5,839 nucleotides of DNA. Source: an uncultured Chloroflexota bacterium (GTDB taxonomy: Bacteria > Chloroflexota > Anaerolineae > Aggregatilineales > Phototrophicaceae). Numbering within the stretch: position 1 is the first letter of the stretch; every line of letters begins with the position of its first letter. The stretch is taken from contig CALDGT010001013.1 in assembly GCA_937942935.1 (NCBI GenBank), forward strand, positions 1 to 5,839, given 5' to 3'. The notes beneath the pieces were generated by a model. That model was not told the DNA's origin. It ran no database searches and saw nothing but the letters and a program-made list of their open reading frames with translations. Below are positions 1 to 5,838 of the stretch, in pieces. Made by a program: the position numbers and the translations under genes.

Positions 1-1
1 G

Positions 2-307
2 GATGAACTCAAAGACCGTTTTGGTGTATTGCCCCCCGCCGTTGAAGGGTTACTCTTTCAGATAGAAATCAAGATTTTGGCACAGATGGCGGGTGCGACA
101 GCGATTTTGGGGCGCGAAGGTGAGGCGCATATCAAATTACCCTATTTAGGCGAGATTGACCGTAACCGTCTAGCGCGGGAATTGGGCGGTGGGGTGAGTG
201 TATCGCGGGTGGCGGTGATTATGCCGATGGATGCGACCACATGGCGGGCTGATTTGCGCGATTTATTAACCCGCCTTGCCGATAGTGGGCGGGGGAGTGG
301 GATTTAA
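2..307 (+). CDS. mfd: Transcription-repair coupling factor Mfd, C-terminal fragment
   Basis: This is the last 101 codons of Mfd, the ATP-dependent DNA translocase that removes RNA polymerase stalled at lesions and recruits UvrA. The reading frame is open from base 2, so the true start lies outside the window; the TTG at 29 is internal. The fragment opens with DELKDRFGVLPPAVEGLL, which matches the conserved ELxDRFGxLPxxVxxLL segment at the start of the Mfd C-terminal (TRCF/D7) domain. The rest, with a lysine-bearing IEIKILAQMAG helix and a strand ending HIKLPYL, fits the same domain. In the family this domain is an autoinhibitory module that masks the UvrA-binding surface. The helicase motifs are not in view, so whether the gene is intact cannot be judged. 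The gene ends in a TAA that sits in the loop of a strong hairpin. Identification is by recognised motif and length of the tail. Confidence 0.9.
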   Translation, partial: DELKDRFGVLPPAVEGLLFQIEIKILAQMAGATAILGREGEAHIKLPYLGEIDRNRLARELGGGVSVSRVAVIMPMDATTWRADLRDLLTRLADSGRGSGI

Positions 308-321
308 CCCACTTTCCCCGC
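289..321 (+). terminator. Hairpin at the end of mfd, possibly bidirectional
   Basis: GCGGGGGA (289-296) pairs with TTCCCCGC (314-321), with one G-T wobble. GTGGG (297-301) pairs with CCCAC (308-312). A single bulged T at 313 separates the two arms, and the loop is ATTTAA (302-307). The thirteen-pair, GC-rich stem starts inside the last mfd codons and its loop carries the stop codon. Downstream on the + strand the sequence is T-rich but broken (TTAAATGATTTTC), so it is an imperfect intrinsic terminator. It also lies 11 bases past the stop of the convergent gene ending at 333, so it could end transcripts from both sides. Function is inferred from structure and position. Confidence 0.55.
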
Positions 322-332
322 TTAAATGATTT

Positions 333-1733
333 TCAGGGGATGGTAAAACAACCGAAATGAGTTTCACGATTGGTTGTGTATGCTCCTAAACAGTAATGCC
401 CACTGCTCAGAGGTTCTTGCGGTGTGACATATAATAAACCACCGGGCTTGATGAAGGTGTCAATATCTAGGGGGGATTCATAAATGGATGATTGGCGTGG
501 GATGCTCAGGCTGAGGGTTGAGTTACTTCTCATCACATCCAAATTAACAACCGAATTATAAGTTGTGTTAGCTAAAATGAGGTCGCTCACTGCTTTGGCA
601 GATTCCCCCATAACATTAACCCCATTTACGGCAATAATGCCATCATAGAGTTGTATGCCATAACTACCTGCGGTGCTATTTTCTATAAAACCAGAGACAA
701 TCACAGTCCCGCTATTATCTTCTAAGCGAATCCCTAATCCAAATTGATAAGGGCGCAACACAATTTCATCATTAATGAGGTAGTTAGACCCTGTTGCAAT
801 AAGAACCGTATGCGGGTCGTTTATAACAGGGAAAAGAGGTATTTCTGAGGGGATATTGTCTTCATCCATAGTCTGGCGGATATAAAGTGACACAGCTCTA
901 TCACCATCGGTTGCAAATAAGCCTTCACCGACAGGGGTAATGTCATATGCCGCATCATTACTAGGGATGATGATGGCACTTGGTCGGATGTATGTGGTGA
1001 CTATTCCACGATTTAGATGAATTAAGTTGAGATTATCACCTTCAATAGACACACGGAGAATCGGTGACATTTCTATGACTTGTCCCGATGCTGTAGCAGG
1101 AAAATCAATCCGCATAGTAGCTGAATCAATAAAGGTATAAGTTCCTGTCACATTGCTCATGCTGACTGTACCATCAGAGAAAAAGTGTATTGTGTCATCG
1201 TAATCACTAATTACCAAGACCGATGAATCTGATGTACGTTTCCATTCACCTTCTAGGGCGTAATATAAAGGTGGGTAGGTATTGTTATTGGTTGTTGCAT
1301 TGAATTGTGTATTGGGATTGAGATTGATATTTAAGCCATTATTTGCCTGATTTTGACCGACTTGTACCCCAACAAAAAAGCTAACTGCGCTGGCGACCAA
1401 AACCAAAATAAATCCTAGTAACCAAAACCAATTAGAATGATTGCTCTCTGAATGAGGTTGCTTAGTCATCACTAATTGGGCTGGCGAACTTGCTAATTCT
1501 GCTAATTGTATCCGCGCTTTCTCTGAATTAGGTTTAATTCGCAATACTTGTTCGAGGGCATAACGTTTTTCTTGCATATCTTTGGTTAAATTGGCAATTA
1601 GCCACCATGCTTGTGCCTCATTAGGAAAATAAGAAACCAAATTTTGTAACATTTGGCGTGCTGACTCTTTTTGACCTGCCTTGATGAGTTGATTAGCTTG
1701 TTCAATGATTTGACTTGGTGTTTGGTTGTTCAT
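333..1733 (-). CDS. Single-pass membrane protein with TPR-like N-terminus and PDZ domain
   Basis: A 466-residue protein I cannot name. Residues about 5-80 form helical TPR-like repeats (IIEQANQLIKAGQKESARQML, then a second pair with a PN turn), expected to be cytoplasmic. A hydrophobic helix at about 102-124 is the only membrane segment, followed by an Asn/Thr-rich linker at 126-153. Residues 157-250 are beta-rich (EGEWKRTSDSS, FFSDGTVSMSNVTGTY) and resemble a lipocalin- or META-like barrel. Residues about 327-412 look like a PDZ domain: a GLGI carboxylate-binding loop at 332-335, then GIQLYDGIIAVNGVNV at 359-374. The tail (413-466) has Cys448 and Cys462, which could form a disulphide outside the cell. 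No protease catalytic domain is present, so this is not a standard HtrA or Ctp protease. The start is supported by AAAGGA (1740-1745) six bases before the ATG. It lies divergent from another TPR gene. The domain reading is good; the role (envelope sensing or scaffolding) is a guess. Confidence 0.8.
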   Translation of the reverse strand: MNNQTPSQIIEQANQLIKAGQKESARQMLQNLVSYFPNEAQAWWLIANLTKDMQEKRYALEQVLRIKPNSEKARIQLAELASSPAQLVMTKQPHSESNHSNWFWLLGFILVLVASAVSFFVGVQVGQNQANNGLNINLNPNTQFNATTNNNTYPPLYYALEGEWKRTSDSSVLVISDYDDTIHFFSDGTVSMSNVTGTYTFIDSATMRIDFPATASGQVIEMSPILRVSIEGDNLNLIHLNRGIVTTYIRPSAIIIPSNDAAYDITPVGEGLFATDGDRAVSLYIRQTMDEDNIPSEIPLFPVINDPHTVLIATGSNYLINDEIVLRPYQFGLGIRLEDNSGTVIVSGFIENSTAGSYGIQLYDGIIAVNGVNVMGESAKAVSDLILANTTYNSVVNLDVMRSNSTLSLSIPRQSSIYESPLDIDTFIKPGGLLYVTPQEPLSSGHYCLGAYTTNRETHFGCFTIP

Positions 1734-1740
1734 CTATAAT
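1710..1740 (+). promoter_or_regulatory. Candidate sigma-70-type promoter for the TPR gene at 1851
   Basis: TTGACT (1710-1715) and TATAAT (1735-1740) match the -35 and -10 consensus at 5/6 and 6/6, separated by a rather long 19 bases. Transcription would begin near 1747 and leave a leader of roughly 100 bases before the + strand TPR gene. The -35 box lies inside the first codons of the divergent - strand gene, so the two genes could interfere with each other. A weaker alternative is TACAAT at 1802-1807 with TTCAAT at 1779-1784 (17-base spacing). No convincing promoter for the - strand gene stood out, although this region is AT-rich and contains GATAAT-like boxes on that strand. Identified by motif match alone. 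Confidence 0.35.
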
Positions 1741-1850
1741 CCTTTCATCCCCGTCCCAATTTTATTGTATATTGTTTATTCAATTATCACCATTATCCGA
1801 CTACAATAACCCCGTATTGATTGAATTTGACTCAATAGGGATGACAAAAT

Positions 1851-2822
1851 ATGGTTGTGGTGATTGCATTTGGTGTCGTTTTAGCGATATTTGTTTATGT
1901 CTTTGTGCGTGTGGGGTGGCATAAACAAGCCAATACCCTCATGAATGATGGGCAATATGATGAAGCGCTTCATATATTGTCGCGGGTGATTCGGTTTTAT
2001 CCACAAGATGCGATTGCACTCTATAGCCGAGCCATGATTTATAAGCGACAGGGTGATTATGAAGCGGCATTGGCTGACCATAACCTCGCTATCGCCAAAG
2101 GTGGGCGCATGAGCGCGGTTATGTATGGGGCGCGTGCCTATTTTTTGATGTTTTTGGGGCGCTATGAAGAAGCCCTCTCCGATTATGAAATTGCGCTCAA
2201 AGCAGACCCCAATCAACCACAGGCACAATTAGGTGTGGCGTATGCGTATGTCTTTATGAAGCAATATGATAAGGCTTTGGCACAAGCCCAACGTGCTATT
2301 GATGACCTAGAACATCAAATTGCGACCAACTCGCAGTATGGGGCGTATCTGTTGGGCAATTCCCCAGAACAAGATGCACAACTCGAAAATATTTATATTT
2401 CGGTATATGCGACCAAAGCCTTAGCACTGATTCATTTGGGACGTGGCGAAGAAGCAAAAGAAATTTATGCCAAACTCGCCGAAAAATACCCCAATTCTAT
2501 GGTACTTTATACAGACCGCGCCGAAATTAGCTTTTTGTTGGCAGATTATCAATCGGCAACCAATGACTATGAAAAGGCATTGTCATTAGCAAGCACAACG
2601 GAGCATATGCCAACCACCAGTGGTTATGATTTGACCCACTTGGCACAAGCGGGTTATGCGGTGGCATTATTTGCGGGGGGAAATATCGAAAAAGCACAAG
2701 CCCAATGGCGCGATTTGACCACCAAAGCCCCAGCCTTTGCAGAAATTGAGCGAGTTGGGAAAGAATTCTTTTGGTCAGAACCGATGACTGCCCAAGCGCA
2801 AAAATTAGTCGCTAGTTTATAA
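1851..2822 (+). CDS. Membrane-anchored tetratricopeptide repeat (TPR) protein
   Basis: A 323-residue protein with an N-terminal hydrophobic helix (about 2-20, followed by R20 and K25) that acts as an uncleaved anchor or signal sequence. TPR units follow: about 23-52 (GQYDEALHILSRVIRFYP), 55-84 (GDYEAALADHNLAIAKG), 89-119 (GRYEEALSDYEIALKADP) and 125-153 (KQYDKALAQAQRAI). After a looser stretch at 155-180 there are further units at about 184-213, 218-247 and 263-295. The G-x-Y-x-x-A-L and closing P signatures are clear. No catalytic domain is visible, so the likely role is protein-protein interaction at the membrane; which side the repeats face is not certain. The ATG at 1851 is preceded by AGGGA (1837-1841) nine bases upstream; the ATG at 1841 is in another frame. 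The gene is divergent from the TPR/PDZ membrane protein and convergent with the HEAT-repeat gene. Confidence 0.85.
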   Translation: MVVVIAFGVVLAIFVYVFVRVGWHKQANTLMNDGQYDEALHILSRVIRFYPQDAIALYSRAMIYKRQGDYEAALADHNLAIAKGGRMSAVMYGARAYFLMFLGRYEEALSDYEIALKADPNQPQAQLGVAYAYVFMKQYDKALAQAQRAIDDLEHQIATNSQYGAYLLGNSPEQDAQLENIYISVYATKALALIHLGRGEEAKEIYAKLAEKYPNSMVLYTDRAEISFLLADYQSATNDYEKALSLASTTEHMPTTSGYDLTHLAQAGYAVALFAGGNIEKAQAQWRDLTTKAPAFAEIERVGKEFFWSEPMTAQAQKLVASL

Positions 2823-2830
2823 AAGCGAGG

Positions 2831-2873
2831 GGGGCTTGCTATGTTGTAGGGACTTGCCATGACAAGCCCCTAC
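2831..2873. repeat. REP-like intergenic palindrome, possible terminator
   Basis: The 67-bp gap between two convergent genes is almost filled by a palindrome. GTAGGG (2846-2851) pairs with CCCTAC (2868-2873) and CTTG (2853-2856) with CAAG (2863-2866), leaving a single A-C mismatch and the loop CCATGA. An alternative, mutually exclusive 8-bp pairing joins GGGGCTTG (2831-2838) with CAAGCCCC (2863-2870). The GTAGGG...CCCTAC-ended short palindrome resembles dispersed intergenic repeats seen in many Chloroflexota and cyanobacterial genomes; this is recollection, not a search result. It lies 8 bases after the TPR stop and 16 bases past the HEAT gene stop, so it could end transcription in both directions. 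There is no clear U-tract on the + side apart from ATCTTTT at 2884-2890. Confidence 0.55.
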
Positions 2874-2889
2874 GGGGAACTATATCTTT

Positions 2890-3732
2890 TTATATCCCCA
2901 ATTGTTGCAGGGCGATATGCGCCACATTCCGCACCATTGCATCGGTATCGCCCGCCAAAACTAATTTTAGGGGCGAAATGGCACGCGGGTCTCCCCATCT
3001 TCCGAGTGCTTCAACTGCACCTCTTCGCACATTGGAACTTTCATCTTGTAATCTTTCTAACAGGGGGATGAAAGCATTGCCATCATGGATTTGCGCCAAT
3101 GCACCAATCGCATTATAACGTACCCATTCACGGTCATCATTCAATGTTTTAATAAGTGCGTCTGTCGCTTCGAGTGCGCCAATTTCGCCAAGTGCTTTTG
3201 CGGTACGAATTCGCACCCATTCATTTTCATGATTGAGGAGCGGCAACAAATTAGGGGTAGCGGTTGTATCGCCAATATTGCCCAAAGCGGCGGCGATATT
3301 ACCACAGACGGTTGGGTCTGGGTCGTTTAGGGCATTGAGCAATGCACCAACGGCAATACCATCACCAATCCATCCCAAAGCGGCGGCGGCGTTTCTACGA
3401 ATATTTTCTTTGCTATTTGAGAGGGCAGTGATAAGTGAGGGTATCGCACGACTGTCTCCCAATTCACCTAATGCTTTTGCCGCCCATTCTCCAACACGGC
3501 TATCATCATCGTGCAATGCGCCGATGAGGGGGTCTACTGCACGTTCATCCCCAATTTCACCCAAAATCCATGCGATAAGGCATCGGGTGTTAGTAGACTT
3601 TTGGGCGAGCGACTCTATTAGCAATGGCACACCATCTATTCCAATTTCAATGAGTTGGACGGCGGCGGTTTGTTGTTTGTCGTGGTCGGTATCGTCTAGC
3701 TGGATGATTAAATCTTGGATATGATTGCTCAT
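2890..3732 (-). CDS. HEAT-repeat (PBS lyase-type) protein
   Basis: A 280-residue all-helical repeat protein with no signal peptide or membrane helix, so probably cytoplasmic. The repeats have an almost exact 31-residue period. Equivalent V/I-R-x-x-A-x-x-ALGxIGD units begin near residues 49, 80, 111, 142, 173, 204, 235 and 267, and a degenerate unit occupies about 18-48. This is the short HEAT-like type (E-Z / PBS lyase repeat) also found in phycobilin lyases, but nothing here suggests phycobilisomes, and most bacterial members are binding scaffolds. No enzymatic domain is attached. The gene follows the KARI-like gene by 11 bases and its Shine-Dalgarno AAGGA overlaps that gene's stop codon, so the two are very likely co-transcribed and coupled. 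At DNA level, a 15-base block (cccaaagcggcggcg on the + strand) recurs at 3281 and 3374, exactly 93 bases apart, as expected from internal duplication. The partner is unknown. Confidence 0.9.
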   Translation of the reverse strand: MSNHIQDLIIQLDDTDHDKQQTAAVQLIEIGIDGVPLLIESLAQKSTNTRCLIAWILGEIGDERAVDPLIGALHDDDSRVGEWAAKALGELGDSRAIPSLITALSNSKENIRRNAAAALGWIGDGIAVGALLNALNDPDPTVCGNIAAALGNIGDTTATPNLLPLLNHENEWVRIRTAKALGEIGALEATDALIKTLNDDREWVRYNAIGALAQIHDGNAFIPLLERLQDESSNVRRGAVEALGRWGDPRAISPLKLVLAGDTDAMVRNVAHIALQQLGI

Positions 3733-3740
3733 AAGATGCT

Positions 3741-3746
3741 TCCTTA
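3741..3746 (-). promoter_or_regulatory. Ribosome binding site overlapping upstream stop codon
   Basis: On the - strand the end of the KARI-like gene reads TAAGGA. The TAA (3746-3744) is its stop codon, and AAGGA (3745-3741) is the Shine-Dalgarno sequence of the HEAT-repeat gene, eight bases before its ATG at 3732. This fixes the HEAT start and means a ribosome terminating on the first gene sits on the initiation region of the second, which favours coupled translation in fixed proportion. Confidence 0.7.
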
Positions 3747-4715
3747 ACGATTTTCAGAGAACAAATCAATGGTTTGTTGTTCTAAATCCCATAAATCGAG
3801 AGATTCTTGTCCTTTTTGTAATTTATCGAGGCGGGGATGACCTTCTGCATATTCTTTTGCCCACTCTTTGGCAAAATTACCATTCCGAATATCAGATAAG
3901 ATGGTCTCTAAAAGGCGGTCTAGTTTAACTTCTGTAAATTTTTCTCGGCGGGTGAGTATGCCATATTGGGTTGTATGTGTCATCTCTGACATCGCCCCTA
4001 ATAAACCTGTTTGGGATGATTGTATGATGTAATCAGAAAATTTACCAGAAAGATAAAAATCTGTCAAAATACCCTCTATTGGATACCCCAAGCGCAAAAA
4101 TAAATCTGTTGCAGTGATGATAATCCGGTGAAATGCGGGAATAATGGCTTGTTCGATGAATAAACTCATCTCTGCTTCTTGCTCAAAACTGACTTCTAAT
4201 GCACCAGAGCGCAAAAATCCGATGGCTTTGGCAAGCCCTAATAATTGCTCCCACGCGCTACGACTGGCATCTTGCCACACACCAATAAAACTGCGGGGCG
4301 GGTTGGGCAAATTGGGGCTGGGCGTGGTACGTGGAGAGAGTAATCCGACATCAATGAACGGTGGTGGCTCTATAAATCCGAATGCGATGGCATAGGCACT
4401 CTTAAAAATGAGCATTTGCCCTTTTCGTAACCCGCGTGCCACTTGGGTCATATAAATATCGCTCAAGTCTTCATCAGATACCGATAACAAGATAATGTCG
4501 GCTTGAGAAACGGCAACTGAGGGAATTTCGATTTGCCAGCCATTGTCGCGGGCAGTCATTTGGTCGTTAGTTGTGCCTGTTACCAATAGGCGCACCGGTT
4601 GATGGCGAAGTTGGTCGCATATATATTGAGTAAATGGATTGTAGCCGATGATAGTGATGGTTTTGGTATGAATGAGATTGGCATCACCATCTTGTTCATG
4701 ATAAATAATGGGCAT
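3744..4715 (-). CDS. Ketol-acid reductoisomerase (IlvC) homologue lacking active-site residues
   Basis: A 323-residue protein that aligns, from memory, with class I KARI (about 330-340 residues) almost end to end. The opening YHEQDGDANLIHTKTITIIGY fits KARI's Y-D-x-D-x-x-L-x-x-x-x-K-x-x-x-IGYG. ADIILLSVSDE, GLRKGQMLIF, GVWQDAS, SFEQEAEMSLFIEQA, LFLRLGYPIE and DIRNGNFAKEW also fit. Functional positions are changed. The NADPH loop GYGSQG is GYNPFT (24-29). Catalytic His of FAHGF is Ser106. Lys of PKxPG is Arg129. Metal ligand Asp of TDLFGEQ is Ser184, while the Glu four residues on is kept (Glu188). The two Glu of FECLHE become Asp219 and Ser223, and the substrate Ser of SNTAEYG becomes Thr246. 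The reading frame is clean, so it is unlikely to be decaying. An isomeroreductase role in valine/isoleucine synthesis is therefore unlikely; a structural, sensory or altered-ligand role is inferred. AGGA at 4726-4729 lies ten bases before the ATG. No ilvB, ilvN, ilvD or leuA is nearby. Confidence 0.8.
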   Translation of the reverse strand: MPIIYHEQDGDANLIHTKTITIIGYNPFTQYICDQLRHQPVRLLVTGTTNDQMTARDNGWQIEIPSVAVSQADIILLSVSDEDLSDIYMTQVARGLRKGQMLIFKSAYAIAFGFIEPPPFIDVGLLSPRTTPSPNLPNPPRSFIGVWQDASRSAWEQLLGLAKAIGFLRSGALEVSFEQEAEMSLFIEQAIIPAFHRIIITATDLFLRLGYPIEGILTDFYLSGKFSDYIIQSSQTGLLGAMSEMTHTTQYGILTRREKFTEVKLDRLLETILSDIRNGNFAKEWAKEYAEGHPRLDKLQKGQESLDLWDLEQQTIDLFSENR

Positions 4716-4771
4716 AATGTTGATTTCCTATATTTATGAATAGTTTAATGCAGGTTTTCTGATTTGTGCGT

Positions 4772-5629
4772 TTAGATTTTGATTCCCCAAACGGGCATAT
4801 CATACCCATTTCGCGCAAACCCAAGTTTTGTATAGAGATGTTGTGAGGCTAGGTTGCTCAGTTGTGTATTCACACTCACATAATCCATGTGACGGCGGGT
4901 GAAATATCGCACGAGGTCGCTGACTAAGGCACTCCCAACCCCTTTGCCTTGCATGTGTGGTAATACAGCCAACCGTGCCAAGTGTCCATTGCGATGATGT
5001 GCGGTACTTAATTGGAAACCCACCACATCATCACCATCTAGCGCCATCGTACAAACGGCGGCAGAACGGCGTGCATGGCGCATATCTTCAATGGTCATCT
5101 GCCACATGGGGGCAAAGGCTTGACAATCTATCTGATACAAACGGTCAACATCATTCATGTTGGCGCTATGAATGGCATAACGTGAAGGTTTGATGAGGAT
5201 AGGGGCATTATATCGCACAAAGGTGACGACCTCATCATGTGGTACAAACCCGACATTCGCAACAGGCGTATTGAGCCAATCATCAAATAACATCCAATAG
5301 ACATGCGTTGCCCCTAATGCCGATAGCGCCATCTTGAGGGGATTCCATAATGCCATCAACGCAGGCATAACCACCGCTTCATCTTTGAATACCGCCACCC
5401 GTATCCATGTGTATCCCCCTATTGGACGCGATGCGCCCAAAAAACCGACAATTTTTTCGCCTTGTGTCGCAACCCATACCACCGCATCGGCGCTATGAAT
5501 CCATGTATCAACATGCGACCAATCTAAATGCAGGTGCATTTGACTACTAAAAAACAGCATATCATTGAGTGTTGAGCGAAATCCCCGTGTATAGGGGATT
5601 ACCCGAATTGGAGTCTCTGTCATAATCAT
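4772..5629 (-). CDS. Two-domain GNAT family N-acetyltransferase
   Basis: A 285-residue protein with two GNAT-like halves. The C-terminal half (about 150-280) is canonical: VVGFQLST strand, HLARLAVLP (216-224) as beta-4, then the acetyl-CoA pyrophosphate loop QGKGVGSA (227-234, Q-x-x-G-x-G), and NLASQHLYTKLGF (259-271) as the usual motif B region. The N-terminal half (about 8-140) has the GNAT look (VVWVATQGEKIVGFLGAS, ANVGFVPHDE) but no Q/R-x-x-G-x-G loop, so it is probably inactive and may shape the substrate site, as in other tandem GNATs. The acceptor (protein, amine or antibiotic) cannot be told. I chose the ATG at 5629 because it overlaps the preceding gene's TGA as ATGA; the in-frame ATG at 5686 would overlap that gene by 61 bases. 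A further ATG at 5623 is possible. It is followed 56 bases later by the KARI-like gene. Confidence 0.85.
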   Translation of the reverse strand: MIMTETPIRVIPYTRGFRSTLNDMLFFSSQMHLHLDWSHVDTWIHSADAVVWVATQGEKIVGFLGASRPIGGYTWIRVAVFKDEAVVMPALMALWNPLKMALSALGATHVYWMLFDDWLNTPVANVGFVPHDEVVTFVRYNAPILIKPSRYAIHSANMNDVDRLYQIDCQAFAPMWQMTIEDMRHARRSAAVCTMALDGDDVVGFQLSTAHHRNGHLARLAVLPHMQGKGVGSALVSDLVRYFTRRHMDYVSVNTQLSNLASQHLYTKLGFARNGYDMPVWGIKI

Positions 5630-5838
5630 TTCATGCGACGACGGCGCGTTGTATAGGCTTCCCCGGCTAAAATTTCGATTCGGCATAAACGGTCATCCAT
5701 CAACCGTGTACGAATCCGTTCTTCTTGTTGTGCGATACCAACAGCACTGGTGATGACGGTTGGCAATTGGCTGATATAACGATAATCCATCACCTGAAAA
5801 ATTTTTTCTTTTGCCCATGTAGACGCATTGGTCATATC
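5626..5838 (-). CDS. DnaC/IstB-type AAA+ ATPase, C-terminal fragment
   Basis: This is the last 70 residues of an AAA+ ATPase of the helicase-loader (DnaC/DnaI) and IstB group; the start lies beyond the right edge and the frame is open to the window end. The visible order is STWAKEKIFQVMDYRYISQL, then PTVITSA (sensor I strand, usually TTN or TSN), then RIRTRLMDD (the SRL-type arginine-finger segment, here with Thr for Ser), ending in a basic RRRRMK tail. Walker A and B lie outside the window, so ATPase activity cannot be assessed. Family members load replicative helicase onto DNA or assist IS21-type transposases. No transposase or IS end is visible, so a helicase-loader-like role is favoured, but the distinction cannot be settled from the fragment. 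Its TGA overlaps the ATG of the GNAT gene (ATGA). Confidence 0.75.
   Translation of the reverse strand, partial: DMTNASTWAKEKIFQVMDYRYISQLPTVITSAVGIAQQEERIRTRLMDDRLCRIEILAGEAYTTRRRRMK

Noticed and set aside
1715..1924. + strand open frame spanning the divergent spacer
   Set aside because: It overlaps the starts of both flanking genes, is Cys-rich in an unstructured way, and its later part is a shifted reading of the TPR gene's membrane helix.
1881..2228. - strand open frame of 115 codons inside the TPR gene
   Set aside because: It runs antisense to well-formed TPR repeats and the translation has no recognisable domain or ribosome binding site.
2831..2873. Small RNA, tRNA or CRISPR repeat
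   Set aside because: It is a single short palindrome with no cloverleaf, no repeat-spacer pattern and no promoter.
3233..3724. Long + strand open frame (163 codons) opposite the HEAT-repeat gene
   Set aside because: It is antisense to a clear 31-residue repeat protein and shows only low-complexity Ser/Ala/Pro-rich sequence; the open frame follows from the repetitive codons of the HEAT gene.
2890..3732. Phycocyanobilin lyase
   Set aside because: The repeat type matches, but there are no phycobiliprotein genes nearby and this repeat is common in unrelated bacterial scaffold proteins.
3744..4715. Pyrroline-5-carboxylate reductase (ProC) or prephenate dehydrogenase
   Set aside because: The N-terminal YxxxD..L opening, the GVWQDAS and FIEQ blocks and the helical C-terminal part match KARI much better than ProC or TyrA.
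5630..5686. 19-residue upstream extension of the GNAT protein
   Set aside because: It would overlap the ATPase gene by 61 bases and adds residues outside the GNAT fold; the ATGA start at 5629 is more economical.
5626..5838. IS21 family IstB transposition helper
   Set aside because: No IstA transposase, inverted repeat or target duplication is visible, and the gene is embedded in an operon-like run with an ATGA junction; not excluded, as most of the gene is outside the window.
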